Part shown: piece by piece, positions 34,284 to 42,833 of the stretch
Position numbering within the stretch: the stretch's first letter is position 1
How the letters are laid out: each line of letters opens with the position of its first letter
From: Variovorax sp. HW608
GTDB lineage: Bacteria; Pseudomonadota; Gammaproteobacteria; Burkholderiales; Burkholderiaceae_C
Direction of reading: 5' to 3'
Length of the DNA stretch: 64,000 nt
NCBI RefSeq assembly: GCF_900090195.1
Contig: NZ_LT607803.1
Span: 992,001 to 1,056,000, forward strand
The notes under the pieces: generated by a model
Database searches by the model: none
Told to the model about the DNA's origin: nothing
The model's input: the letters and a program-made list of their open reading frames with translations, nothing else
Made by a program: the position numbers and the translations under genes

Positions 34284-35065
34284 CAGGCGACCTCGTTCAG
34301 ATGGGCGTTGACCAGTTGCGCGGTTTCTTCGGGCTTTTCGATCAAGGGAAGATGGCCGCAGGATTCGATCGTGGTGACGCGGGCGTGAGGAATGAGCCGG
34401 CCCCAGTGCGCAGCGAGAGCCGGCGGCAGCACCTTGTCCTGCTTGCCCCAGATGACCTGCGTGGGCACCTTCACGCGGTGCAGCCACTTCTGCAGGGCAG
34501 GATTGAAGCCCCGGGGCTCCCAGGCCAACTTGGTGAACGTGTAGCGGTTGCGCAGCATTACGTCGATCTGCTCGGACGAGAGCTCTTGCGCGAGTTGGCG
34601 CTCGGCAATCGACTGGTCGCAGAACAGGTTTCGCACTTCCTCCTCGGGCGACCAGATGAAGATGTCACCCATGGGATGCCCCTTGAGCCGCACGCCGGCG
34701 GGAGAGATCAGCGAGAGGCTCTTGAGACGGCTGCTGTTGCGCACCGCCATCTCCGCCGCGATCCAGCCACCCAGCGAGTGCCCCACGACGTGCACGTCGG
34801 TGAGATCGAGCTGCTCGATCAGGTCCAGGTAGAACATTGCCATGTCCGGCACGTCGCGGATCAGGTCGGCATCCTGGGATTGCCCGAAGCCCGGGTGGTC
34901 GGGTGCGATCAGTCGGCGGCCTTTCGCAATCTGCTGCAGAAAGGGAGGAAAACCGGCGAGACCGCCCGCGCCGTGGAGAAACAGAACCACGGGACCGTCG
35001 GTCCCTTGGCGCTGTACCCTTAGCTTCAGGTTGTCGACCATCAGGTCGCTGCTTGTAGCTGTCAT
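34283..35065 (-). CDS. Alpha/beta hydrolase, ring-cleavage-product-hydrolase-like
   Basis: A 260-residue alpha/beta hydrolase with a complete triad: nucleophile in GHSLGG (Ser about 116), acid in WGKQDKVLPP and His in SCGHLPLIEKPEE. The oxyanion region is LFLHGAGG and the second strand loop is APDHPGFGQS. The architecture matches meta-cleavage-product hydrolases (BphD/CarC/XylF group) or related C-C/ester hydrolases. It is coupled to the LLM and MFS genes and divergent, across 664 bp, from a LysR gene. Confidence 0.9.
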   Translation of the reverse strand: MTATSSDLMVDNLKLRVQRQGTDGPVVLFLHGAGGLAGFPPFLQQIAKGRRLIAPDHPGFGQSQDADLIRDVPDMAMFYLDLIEQLDLTDVHVVGHSLGGWIAAEMAVRNSSRLKSLSLISPAGVRLKGHPMGDIFIWSPEEEVRNLFCDQSIAERQLAQELSSEQIDVMLRNRYTFTKLAWEPRGFNPALQKWLHRVKVPTQVIWGKQDKVLPPALAAHWGRLIPHARVTTIESCGHLPLIEKPEETAQLVNAHLNEVA

Positions 35066-35729
35066 GTGAGGTCCTTGCTGTGCGTCATCGCGACGGACGC
35101 GATGACAGATGAGTAGTCGTTAATAATATGACTGTCACTCAATTGTTGGCTGCAATACACTTTATGACACCGGTGCAAACCCGTATGCGCAGCGCGCGGT
35201 GCAGCATTGATCACGTGGCGTGAGAAAAGCTCGCATAGGGGCCTGGCTACGGGTGGGGGCCGGCCGGATCCGCGACGGGCTACCACCAGCAGCTTGTCTG
35301 GAGTCGAAGCCAACACTTGGGCCAGCATCGACGCGCCCTCGCGCTTTGCATGGGTCCCGGACGCTGCTCCGGCGACGCCGGACGTGGCGGTCTCTATGAC
35401 GATTCGCTCCGTCGCACCTCTCGCCGGACATGGGACGCATGGTTTTCCTTCGGAAAACGACTACGAGTTGCTTTCCAGTGCGCCAAGCAGACGATCGCCA
35501 CGATGGCTCAGCAACGGCGAAACAACACCTCGCCATTTGCCTGATTCAGATGGATAGGCCCGGCACCAATGAGCGGCATCCGGCGCGTACTTCCGTCGAG
35601 AAGTGCCTCGGCCTACCGGAGTTGCCGCACATGCGAGACTTCGAGTTGCCGGGGTAACACCTCTTCTTGCCCGGGGACCTCAGTGGTCAAATGCGTCGAA
35701 GCAGGCAAGACACGGAGACATCGCGACCA
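35066..35729. other. Intergenic region with FAH-paralogue relics
   Basis: 664 bases between a hydrolase and a LysR gene. At 35436-35500 the sequence matches the FAH 3' end/VOC 5' junction (compare 30609-30665); minus-strand codons just before the stop read LGALESNS, like the FAH end LGVLESSIS. At 35509-35556 it matches the FAH upstream region (31743-31800). The body of that FAH copy is missing. The frame around 35062-35400 (minus; a piece reads MLAQVLASTPDKLLVVARR) resembles coding sequence but I do not recognise it. The region should hold promoters for both flanking genes. Confidence 0.55.
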
Positions 35730-36641
35730 ATGAGCATAGATCTCAACAACGTTCTAATATTTGTTCACTCGGTGCGGGCCGGCAGTTTCGCGGAGGCGGG
35801 CCGTCGGCTGGGAATGCCGCCCAACACGGTCAGCCGGCGCGTTCAGAACCTCGAGGAGGAAATGGGTACGCGCCTTTTGCAACGTACCACCCGCAAACTC
35901 AGCCTGACCAGCGCCGGTCAACAGTTCTATGAACGCTGCGCCACCAACCTGGACGACATCGATCGCGCGCGCCTCGAAGTGTCCGACTCAGTCCTCGAGC
36001 CGCGGGGAACCGTTCGCGTAACAGCACCAGCGGATTTCTTCGACTATTTGAAAGTCGAGGACATCGCCCACTTCCTCAAGCTCTATCCCCAGGTCCATCT
36101 TGACTTTCTGCTGAGCGACGCGCGCCTCGATCTCATAGCCGAGTCCATCGACATTGCGTTTCGGGTTGGCCCGATGCAGGACTCCAGCCTCGTGGCCAGA
36201 CGATTGGGCAATTCCTTCCAGTACCTGGTCGCAAGCCCCGCATATTTGAGCAGCGCTGGAATGCCGCAATCCCTGGATGACCTGGTAAAGCATCAATGCA
36301 TTGGCGTCCCGACGATGGGCGAACAGATGCGCTGGCGCCTCGAAGGACCTGACGGTCCCTGCGACGTATCGGTTTCAGGACGTCTGCGCTCGAGCACGGC
36401 GCGCAGCCAGTTGCTGGCCGCGAGGATGGGGCTCGGGATTGCGCTGTTGCCGTTCGCCGCTGTCTGGGAAGATCTCGGCACTCAGCGCCTGGTGCGGATT
36501 CTGCCGGAATACCACCACGACCAGGGCGGTGCATGGGTCGTCTATTCGAGCCGCCGGCACTTGTCCTTGGCCGTCAAGACGCTGATGGAGTTTGTCGCGG
36601 CCAAGCTGGCATCCGAGCTGCAGCAGCAGCCTGGCGGATGA
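35730..36641 (+). CDS. LysR family transcriptional regulator
   Basis: A 303-residue LysR protein from ATG 35730 (MSIDLNNVLIFVHSVRAGSF). The HTH covers about 1-60 with recognition helix NTVSRRVQNLEEEMG, and RLLQRTTRKLSLT follows. The effector domain is about 90-295. This subgroup (CrgA/AaeR-like) begins with a FVHSV-type helix. It lies between the two minus-strand catabolic operons and is the best-placed regulator for both: divergent from the hydrolase-LLM-MFS unit and convergent with the dioxygenase unit. Confidence 0.92.
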   Translation: MSIDLNNVLIFVHSVRAGSFAEAGRRLGMPPNTVSRRVQNLEEEMGTRLLQRTTRKLSLTSAGQQFYERCATNLDDIDRARLEVSDSVLEPRGTVRVTAPADFFDYLKVEDIAHFLKLYPQVHLDFLLSDARLDLIAESIDIAFRVGPMQDSSLVARRLGNSFQYLVASPAYLSSAGMPQSLDDLVKHQCIGVPTMGEQMRWRLEGPDGPCDVSVSGRLRSSTARSQLLAARMGLGIALLPFAAVWEDLGTQRLVRILPEYHHDQGGAWVVYSSRRHLSLAVKTLMEFVAAKLASELQQQPGG

Positions 36642-36685
36642 CCGCCCAATGCCAGTTCAAGGCGCCGCCTGTCTCGCGATGCTTG

Positions 36686-37714
36686 CTACGCCTCCTCGTC
36701 GAGGCCGAGCCAGCGTCGCGCGTTCCCGCTGAAGAGAAGTGATTTCCACTCGTCGCCGATATCCAGCGCCGCGATGCGCCCGCCCGGTTCCTTGTCCATG
36801 ATCGCAAATGGATAGTCCGAGCCGGCCATGACTTGTGTCGGTCCGACCGTTTGAATCAACGAAACGATCGCCGCGGCGTCGTACAGCAGGTGGTCGTAGT
36901 ACATGCGGCGAGCCATCTCGCGCGGCGCCGACTCGATCGCCTGCCGTAGTGGCTCGAAGGCGTCCCAGGCGTACTGCAGGCGGGAAAGCAGGATCGGCAA
37001 GGACCCACCCCCGTGGCTGAAAGCAATGCGCAGACGGGGATGACGGGCCAGCGTCCCGCCCGTGATCATCGACGCCGCGGCCAAGCCGGTTTCACCCGGA
37101 AATGCCAGCACCTGTTCCAGCGCAGCGGGGCCGACGAGGCGATCGAGGCCCGCCGGCCGAAGCGGATGAACGAAGATGGCCGCACCCCATTCTTCGGCGG
37201 CCTCGAAAAACGGCCGGAACCGCGGGTCCCCGATCGGCACCCCGTTCACGTTGCCGCCGATCTCGACGCCGGCCAGCTTGAGCACATGCATGGCATGGCC
37301 GAGTTCTGCAATGGCGCGGTCGACGTCCTGCAACGGCACCGCGCCAAGTCCGACGAATCGATCCGGCGCATTCGAGGCCATCGATGCCACCGTTTCATTG
37401 AGATAGCGGGTCATCGTGGCACCATCGGAAGCGTCGAGCCAGTAGCTCAGCAGCTCCGGCATCGGCGAGAGGACCTGGCGCTCGACATGAGCCGTGTCCA
37501 TGTCGGCGATGCGTCGCGATGGATCCCACGCATGATGAGACACGGTCCGGTAGATCTTCCCGGACACCATCACGTGCCGATGGCATGCATGTGCATCGAT
37601 CATCGATGGCCATGGCGCATCCAGCTTCGCACCGAGGTAGCGGGGGAAATCGTGCGGAACCACGTGGGTATGGACATCGATGCAACGGCATCGGGCGTTT
37701 GACTCGGCGTACAA
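36686..37714 (-). CDS. Amidohydrolase family protein (ACMSD-like decarboxylase type)
   Basis: A 342-residue amidohydrolase-2 protein with the metal-binding DVHTHVVP (HxH, residues about 14-16), a third His in AAIFVHPLRP (about 176), a fourth in IAFSHGGGSLP and the Asp of VMAGSDYPFA (about 308). The YYDHLLYDA segment and length fit 2-amino-3-carboxymuconate-semialdehyde decarboxylase-like enzymes, which remove carboxyl groups from aromatic or ring-cleavage intermediates. It is last in the dioxygenase operon and probably acts after or alongside the extradiol step. Confidence 0.88.
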   Translation of the reverse strand: MYAESNARCRCIDVHTHVVPHDFPRYLGAKLDAPWPSMIDAHACHRHVMVSGKIYRTVSHHAWDPSRRIADMDTAHVERQVLSPMPELLSYWLDASDGATMTRYLNETVASMASNAPDRFVGLGAVPLQDVDRAIAELGHAMHVLKLAGVEIGGNVNGVPIGDPRFRPFFEAAEEWGAAIFVHPLRPAGLDRLVGPAALEQVLAFPGETGLAAASMITGGTLARHPRLRIAFSHGGGSLPILLSRLQYAWDAFEPLRQAIESAPREMARRMYYDHLLYDAAAIVSLIQTVGPTQVMAGSDYPFAIMDKEPGGRIAALDIGDEWKSLLFSGNARRWLGLDEEA

Positions 37715-37732
37715 GTGCGGCTCCGGGGTTTG

Positions 37733-38695
37733 CTACAGGTCCAGAACGAGAACCGGGCTGCGGGCACGTGAACAGCACAACAGCATCTTGTCGTTGGCGG
37801 CCCGCTCCTTGTCGGTGAGGAAGGTGTCCCGGTGATCGGGCACCCCGTCGCACACACCAGTGAGGCATGTCCCGCAAATGCCCTGCTCGCACATCACGTC
37901 AACGCGAACACCATGGCGCGTGAGGACATCGACGATGGACTGGTTCTCGCAAACCTCCATCTCTACGCCACTGCGCGCAAGTCTGATGGTGAAGCGCTCC
38001 CGCGGTCCCGTTTCGAGCGCCGGGTCCGCCTGGAAGTGTTCCAAATGCACCGCGTCGGCCGGATAACTTTGTGCAGCCTGTTCCTGCACCAGCTGCATGA
38101 AGGGCCGAGGTCCACATGCATAAACGTGCCCGCCGTCGGGACGCCGCGCCAGCCGTTCCGCCATGTACGCAGTCATCTCCGCGGCCTCCAGGCCATGGTG
38201 AAGCGACACGTGGGGCGCGAGTTCGGAGCCGGACAGCAGATCGACGAAGGCCGTGTGCTCCCGCGAGCGTGTGAAGTATTCCAGACGGAACGGCTCGCCA
38301 CGAGCGCGAAGGTGTCGCGCCATGCTCAATAGCGGCGTCACGCCAATGCCCCCAGCGAGCAGCAGATGCTCGCGAGCATCCGCGGCGATCGGAAAATTGT
38401 TGCGCGGCCCCGTCACGCCGATCGGGTCGCCCAGCTTCAGGCGATCGTGCACGGCGCTTGACCCACCGCGTGACTGCGCCTCGCGCTTGACCGCAATCGT
38501 GTAAGTGCCGGTCTGCTCCGGGCCGTTGCACAGCGAATACTGTCGGACAAGCCCCGGGCTCAAGTGCAGGTCGATGTGCGCGCCCGCCGTGAAAGGGGGT
38601 ACGGAGCCGCATTCCGCAGCCAGTTCGAAGCTTCGGATGTCTTGCCCCTCGTCCACGATGCGGGTGACGCGCATCATCAATAGCGGCTGTTGCAT
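37733..38695 (-). CDS. Phthalate-dioxygenase-reductase-like oxidoreductase (VanB type)
   Basis: A 320-residue reductase in FMN-NAD-[2Fe-2S] order. FMN binding is RQYSLCN (51-57), NAD binding is GGIGVTPLLSM (about 115-125) and the CGPRPFM motif is at about 194. The C-terminal plant-type ferredoxin has C269-x4-C274-x2-C277 and C307 (CEQGICGTCLTG, LLCCSRA). This is the electron supplier for Rieske oxygenases of the phthalate/vanillate class, and the dioxygenase genes lie just upstream. I use ATG 38695, 13 bp after the extradiol stop; a longer start at 38740 would overlap that gene. Confidence 0.92.
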   Translation of the reverse strand: MQQPLLMMRVTRIVDEGQDIRSFELAAECGSVPPFTAGAHIDLHLSPGLVRQYSLCNGPEQTGTYTIAVKREAQSRGGSSAVHDRLKLGDPIGVTGPRNNFPIAADAREHLLLAGGIGVTPLLSMARHLRARGEPFRLEYFTRSREHTAFVDLLSGSELAPHVSLHHGLEAAEMTAYMAERLARRPDGGHVYACGPRPFMQLVQEQAAQSYPADAVHLEHFQADPALETGPRERFTIRLARSGVEMEVCENQSIVDVLTRHGVRVDVMCEQGICGTCLTGVCDGVPDHRDTFLTDKERAANDKMLLCCSRARSPVLVLDL

Positions 38696-38708
38696 TGGCA
38701 GATCTGGA

Positions 38709-39623
38709 TCAGCAGGAAGTTGACGCGACGGTCGCGGCATTCATCTCGCCGACAGCGCCCATGCGGGGGTCGGGCACGGAACCCCATGCATCGACGGACT
38801 CCGGTCGCGGTGGCAATACGCGGGCGGCGCGCGGGCCGACGTCGGCGAACTCCTCCATCCCGAAGCTGTACTCGAGCGTCAAGGCGTCCGGGTCCAGGAA
38901 ATACAGGAACACGCTTTGCGAGGCGGGATGCCGCCCGGGCCCGTACACGATCGGCACCTGGTGCTTCTTGAAACGGTTCGTGGCCCGTCCGATGTCGTCG
39001 ATCGTCTCGACCATGAAATTGAGATGGTGGAACCGCGGGTGTTCGCCGGCTCCGATGCCGAGACCGTGGTGATAGGGGCTGCCTGCGGGACGCATGAATG
39101 TCGCCATTTCGCCGATGCTGTCCGAGTCGAGAAAGTCGAGCACGTCGCGGAAGAATGCGTTCGCCGCCGCCCGGTGCGGCGTGCTGAACACGACGTGCCC
39201 GAGGCGCTGGATGTTCGTATGCGACACGTCGAAGGCGAACTCGTCCGGACGATCCACCGGGACATAGAACTCAAGCGTCGCCTGCGTATTCGGTTCCACC
39301 ATTCGCGTTGCGCGGCCGAGATTTCTCGCGTCGCACTCCGCCGCGCTGATGACTTCGAAAGGAACGCCTCTCTCGCGCAGGCGGCTGTGCAGGATGTCGA
39401 ACTGGAATTCGTCCTCGAGCATCCATCCGACGCGGCAAAACCCCGCCGGCGCGTGTTCGTGCAGGACGACCGAATAAGGCTCCGCGTCGCACCGGAAGAC
39501 TTCGGCGCCGTCCTTGCGGGTGCCGATCCGCTGCAAGCCGACCACCTGCTCGTAGAACTCGCGCGAACGCGCCAGGTTGCTGACGTTCAACTCGACATAG
39601 CCGAGTTTGCGGTAATGGATCAT
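38709..39623 (-). CDS. Extradiol ring-cleavage dioxygenase, type I (VOC superfamily)
   Basis: A 304-residue two-domain VOC enzyme of BphC-like length. The putative Fe(II) facial triad is in the C-terminal domain: His143 (RLGHVVF), His200 (RFHHLNF) and Glu251 (LTLEYSFG). The domain-2 GHHGLGIG-like segment (YHHGLGIGAG) lies near the active site. It likely cleaves the catechol formed by the Rieske dioxygenase plus diol dehydrogenase. It begins 25 bp after the dioxygenase beta gene. The catechol substrate cannot be named. Confidence 0.9.
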   Translation of the reverse strand: MIHYRKLGYVELNVSNLARSREFYEQVVGLQRIGTRKDGAEVFRCDAEPYSVVLHEHAPAGFCRVGWMLEDEFQFDILHSRLRERGVPFEVISAAECDARNLGRATRMVEPNTQATLEFYVPVDRPDEFAFDVSHTNIQRLGHVVFSTPHRAAANAFFRDVLDFLDSDSIGEMATFMRPAGSPYHHGLGIGAGEHPRFHHLNFMVETIDDIGRATNRFKKHQVPIVYGPGRHPASQSVFLYFLDPDALTLEYSFGMEEFADVGPRAARVLPPRPESVDAWGSVPDPRMGAVGEMNAATVASTSC

Positions 39624-39648
39624 GACGATGCTTTCTCTGCGTGAAGAT

Positions 39649-40179
39649 TCATAGGATGAAGCTGAGCTTTCCGTGCGGCCGTAGGCTCTCGAGGTCGAGC
39701 ACCGTGCGCCGTTCACGAAGCAGCAGCCCGGCCGGCCCGCGTACGACAACGTGGCGGTACTGCCCGACATAGACATCCGTCTGCTCGAACTGGAAGCGCC
39801 AAACCGCAAAGTTGGCGGTCACGGTCGCTTGATCGCCGTCGGTCTCGAGGACGCGCACATTGGTCACCAACCGGCGGGTGCGGGACCGCGGGTTTTCCGC
39901 CCACACGCTGCGACCCATGAGTTGGCCGACGCGCGAGCGCAGCGTTTCGTGGTTGTCGGCAACCAGAAACAAGGCTTCACGATGATCCGCGTCGGGTTTG
40001 TCCAGCGGCGGCACCAGGTACTGCGCGTCGTCCGTCAGAAGCTTGATCCACTCGTCGAGCTTCCATTCGTCGAGCAAGGCCGCCTCTTCGTTCAGGAACT
40101 GCTGGACTTCGTCAGCGGTGATGGGACGATCGTGCGCGGCATGGACTGCGTGCGAGCCGTCTTGATTGAGTTCAGGCAT
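39649..40179 (-). CDS. Aromatic-ring-hydroxylating dioxygenase, beta subunit
   Basis: A 176-residue NTF2-fold small subunit starting MPELNQDGSHAV, with GAGGTGA upstream of ATG 40179. Family marks: EVQQFLNEEAALLDEWKLDEWIKLL, DAQYLVPP, NPRSRTRRLVTNVRV and the C-terminal LLRERRTVLDLESLRP. It supports the alpha subunit structurally in an alpha3beta3 complex. It lies 13 bp downstream of the alpha gene. Confidence 0.93.
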   Translation of the reverse strand: MPELNQDGSHAVHAAHDRPITADEVQQFLNEEAALLDEWKLDEWIKLLTDDAQYLVPPLDKPDADHREALFLVADNHETLRSRVGQLMGRSVWAENPRSRTRRLVTNVRVLETDGDQATVTANFAVWRFQFEQTDVYVGQYRHVVVRGPAGLLLRERRTVLDLESLRPHGKLSFIL

Positions 40180-40192
40180 ATTCGTCACCTCG

Positions 40193-41485
40193 TCACGCGG
40201 CAGCGGCTACAGGGTTGTCCGAACAGTTTGTGGGGCCGGTGATGCCGCGCATCATTGCGTGCCAGCGGCGCCAGAACGCCCGCATCTGCAATTCGTCGGT
40301 GGCGAGCGGTTCTCGCCCCATGCCGCGCGATATGTCCGACCATTCGGCTTCCTTGTGGGCGGCGAATCCGCGCTGACAGCCCTCCAGGCCCGAGACGTCA
40401 TCAGGGGTTCCGAAACCCGCTGGCCCGAGAAAGGAGATGAAGTTCTCGAAGCGACGCTGGCGCAGTTCCTTCGATTCATTCTTCGGCAAGAGCGCCCAGG
40501 CGTCGATCTCGATGAAATCAGGGCTGACCGGATAGAAGGTCCGCACCGTCCGCCACATCGAGATCAGTATCAGGTTCGGATAGATGAACACGTTCCGGCT
40601 GTAGTCCGCGATCCAGTGCGCCCGCTCCTTGCCGAACTTCTCGTCGAGGTTGGAGCGGATACTGTTGAGTTCCGCTTCTGCACTGACCGTCACGGGCGTG
40701 GGCAGCGCCGGGCTCTCCACCAGGCCGTGCCCATTCGGAAGCGCGATGCCGCGCGTGGCCTTCATCGCGCCCGGCCCCATCCATTTGGTCGGATCCATTC
40801 CGATGTCGGGCAAGAAGTTGCGGAAGTACCGCTGGTGGGTCGACATCAAGTGATAGGCATCGACGCTGTTTTCCACCAGCAGTTTCCAGTTCGCGCGCAT
40901 GCTGTACGACTGGGCACCCGGAACGACTTCGACATCGTCCCCGCCGTAATCGAGCATCGCGTCGATGTAGTCACGCGCGCCGCCAAGGTACGTCTGCAGG
41001 TCGACGGTATCGGGATCGAAGCTGACAAACATCATGCCGCGATAGCTCTCGAAGCGCGGCACGGATTTCAGTCCCATCTGCTTCTTGTCGAAGGCGGCGG
41101 TGTACGCGTCCTCGCCAGGTAACCCGACGAGCGCGCCTTCGGTATTGAAGGACCACGCATGGTAGAAGCAGGTGAACACGCGGGCATTGCCGGATTTCTC
41201 GCGGCAAACGGCGTTGCCGCGGTGGGTGCAACTGTTGATGAAGGCATGCCGTTGTCCGTTCGGGTCGCACGTCAGCAACAACGGTCGGCCGCCCACCTTG
41301 CGCGTGACGTAGTCGCCCGGCTTCGACAGTTCCGACTCGTGCCCCGCGTACAGCCAGCAGCGATCGAAAATCTCGGCGTGCTCGCGCTCGAGGATGGAAG
41401 GGTCGGTGAATGCTGTCCGATGGACACGGAATATTCCGCGCTCGCGGTCGTCGTCGACCAGCCGCTCGATATTGGGTTCTTGCAT
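40193..41485 (-). CDS. Aromatic-ring-hydroxylating dioxygenase, alpha subunit (Rieske)
   Basis: A 430-residue catalytic subunit. The Rieske cluster ligands are C86-x-H88 (SCTHRG) and C106-x2-H109 (CFYHAW). The mononuclear-iron site is in ENSVDAYHLMSTH, with Asp209, His212 and His217; the downstream acidic ligand region is near DDVSGLEGCQRG. The start at ATG 41485 has GGAG six bases upstream; an in-frame TTG at 41512 would overlap the SDR stop. With the beta subunit and the reductase at 37733 it forms a complete two-component dihydroxylating system. The sequence resembles benzoate/anthranilate-type or p-cumate-type enzymes, but the substrate is not certain. Confidence 0.93.
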   Translation of the reverse strand: MQEPNIERLVDDDRERGIFRVHRTAFTDPSILEREHAEIFDRCWLYAGHESELSKPGDYVTRKVGGRPLLLTCDPNGQRHAFINSCTHRGNAVCREKSGNARVFTCFYHAWSFNTEGALVGLPGEDAYTAAFDKKQMGLKSVPRFESYRGMMFVSFDPDTVDLQTYLGGARDYIDAMLDYGGDDVEVVPGAQSYSMRANWKLLVENSVDAYHLMSTHQRYFRNFLPDIGMDPTKWMGPGAMKATRGIALPNGHGLVESPALPTPVTVSAEAELNSIRSNLDEKFGKERAHWIADYSRNVFIYPNLILISMWRTVRTFYPVSPDFIEIDAWALLPKNESKELRQRRFENFISFLGPAGFGTPDDVSGLEGCQRGFAAHKEAEWSDISRGMGREPLATDELQMRAFWRRWHAMMRGITGPTNCSDNPVAAAA

Positions 41486-41508
41486 CAGTGTCTCCAGGTT
41501 GAATTTCT

Positions 41509-42369
41509 TCAAAGCATCGCCATGCCGCCGCTCACGCCCAGGTGCTGCCCGGTGACGAAAGACGCTTCACGCGAGGCAAAGAACGCGACCGCTGCGGCCA
41601 CCTCGGTCGGATGCGCAGGGCGCCCGATGCCAATCGCCGGGTTCCCCGCAAGCTTCATGAGTTCGGCGAGCACATCCGGCGGTGTCCACGTCGGATCGCG
41701 AAAGCCCGCCGGCAACGGTTCCGGATCACCGTCAGCGCCAGACTCCACCGCGCCGGGGGAAATGCAGTTGACGGTGATGCCGTCGCGAAGCGTTTCGCCC
41801 GCGAGCGTCGCGGTCAGCCCGACCATCGATCCCTTGCCGACGCCTGCAAGCACGGTGTGGTACGGAAGGCCGGTGCGCCACGCCTCCCCGCCGATGTTCA
41901 CGATGCGCCCGTATCGCTGCTCGGTCATGTAAGGCAACACTGCCTTGCACGCACGCAGCGTGTTCCAGACATTCCACTTGATGGCGTCTTGCAGTAACGC
42001 TTCGGAAAAATCGACCAGCCGCATCCGGATGAGCGCGGCGGCGTTGTTCACGAGCGCATCGATGCGGCCGAAGCGGCCATGCACGTCGGCGGCCAGTTGC
42101 TCGGCAACGCCCGCTTCACCCAGATCGCCGGCATGCGATATCACGACGGCACCGGTCTGCTGTGAAAGCTGCTTCGCCGTGCGCTCGGCGCGATCGCCCT
42201 GGATATCGGCAACGACGACGGTTGCCCCTTCCTCGGCGAGGCGACGCGCGATCACACGCCCCAGCCCTTGCGCCGCTCCGGTGACGATGGCGACCTGGCC
42301 CTCGAAACGTCGGCTTTGGGTTTGTACCTGGAAGCCGGCGGTCGCCGCGGGCTGCTGTGATGATTTCAT
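41509..42369 (-). CDS. SDR family protein with atypical active site, diol-dehydrogenase-like context
   Basis: A 286-residue SDR with an intact cofactor loop TGAAQGLG (30-37) and NNAA (108-111). At the catalytic position it reads HTVLAGVGKG: the lysine (179) is present but the Tyr expected four residues before it is Ala175, and the usual Ser region reads VNIGGEAW. Tyr170 lies nearby and might substitute. Related SDRs with RTG…HTVLAG-type loops occur in aromatic and alicyclic degradation clusters. Its place just before the dioxygenase genes suggests cis-diol dehydrogenation or ring reduction. AAGGAAA precedes ATG 42369. Confidence 0.88.
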   Translation of the reverse strand: MKSSQQPAATAGFQVQTQSRRFEGQVAIVTGAAQGLGRVIARRLAEEGATVVVADIQGDRAERTAKQLSQQTGAVVISHAGDLGEAGVAEQLAADVHGRFGRIDALVNNAAALIRMRLVDFSEALLQDAIKWNVWNTLRACKAVLPYMTEQRYGRIVNIGGEAWRTGLPYHTVLAGVGKGSMVGLTATLAGETLRDGITVNCISPGAVESGADGDPEPLPAGFRDPTWTPPDVLAELMKLAGNPAIGIGRPAHPTEVAAAVAFFASREASFVTGQHLGVSGGMAML

Positions 42370-42722
42370 GCGAATTTCCTTTCTCCGAGGAAGACCCAAC
42401 CACAGGCCGCCCCCAACACGATCGCCGAGACGGGATATCCGCCGATCACGAACAGGTGCGTGGCGATGGCGGCCCCCATGATGAAAAAGAGAAGCAACGC
42501 ACCGAGCAATCTGGTGGCTGCACGCATCAGCAAGCCGGACCCGACGATCTCGAGACCGCCTGTGACGTACCTGAACCACTGCCCTATTCCGACCCGGTCG
42601 AACAGTTCAACCATCACCGGCACGCCCAAGAGCATCATGGAGCCGGTGACGCAAAACGTCAGCGCGAGGAAGAGGCTGGCGCCCAGGCGAATCCGATCTG
42701 ATCTGGTCGATGATTGCTTCAT
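42366..42722 (-). CDS. Small DoxX-like membrane protein
   Basis: About 118 residues with four hydrophobic segments (LFLALTFCVTGSMMLLG, FRYVTGGLEIVGSGLLM, LLGALLLFFIMGAAIATHLFV, VSAIVLGAACGWVFLG). This is the layout of short DoxX-like proteins. It overlaps the SDR start by 4 bp (ATGA) and is the first gene of the dioxygenase operon. ATG 42728 or 42722 are both possible. Role unknown; perhaps redox protection at the membrane. Confidence 0.82.
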   Translation of the reverse strand: MKQSSTRSDRIRLGASLFLALTFCVTGSMMLLGVPVMVELFDRVGIGQWFRYVTGGLEIVGSGLLMRAATRLLGALLLFFIMGAAIATHLFVIGGYPVSAIVLGAACGWVFLGERKFA

Positions 42723-42797
42723 ACCCATATGCGCGATCCAACGCTGTCTTGTCTCCAACGCAGTCAGCTTAGTGCGCCCCCATCCTTCTGATTAGCC

Positions 42798-42823
42798 GGA
42801 CGAATCGGATTTCACTCGTCCAC
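42798..42823. promoter_or_regulatory. Candidate operator upstream of the dioxygenase operon
   Basis: GGACGA-N12-TCGTCC is an inverted repeat (42798-42803 and 42816-42821). The 17-mer GGATTTCACTCGTCCAC (42807-42823) recurs in inverted orientation at 45144-45160, in the other divergent promoter region of this cluster. It lies about 75-105 bp before the DoxX-like gene. I infer a shared regulator site, possibly for the LysR at 35730. Confidence 0.5.
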
Positions 42824-42833
42824 TCAGTAAGGC

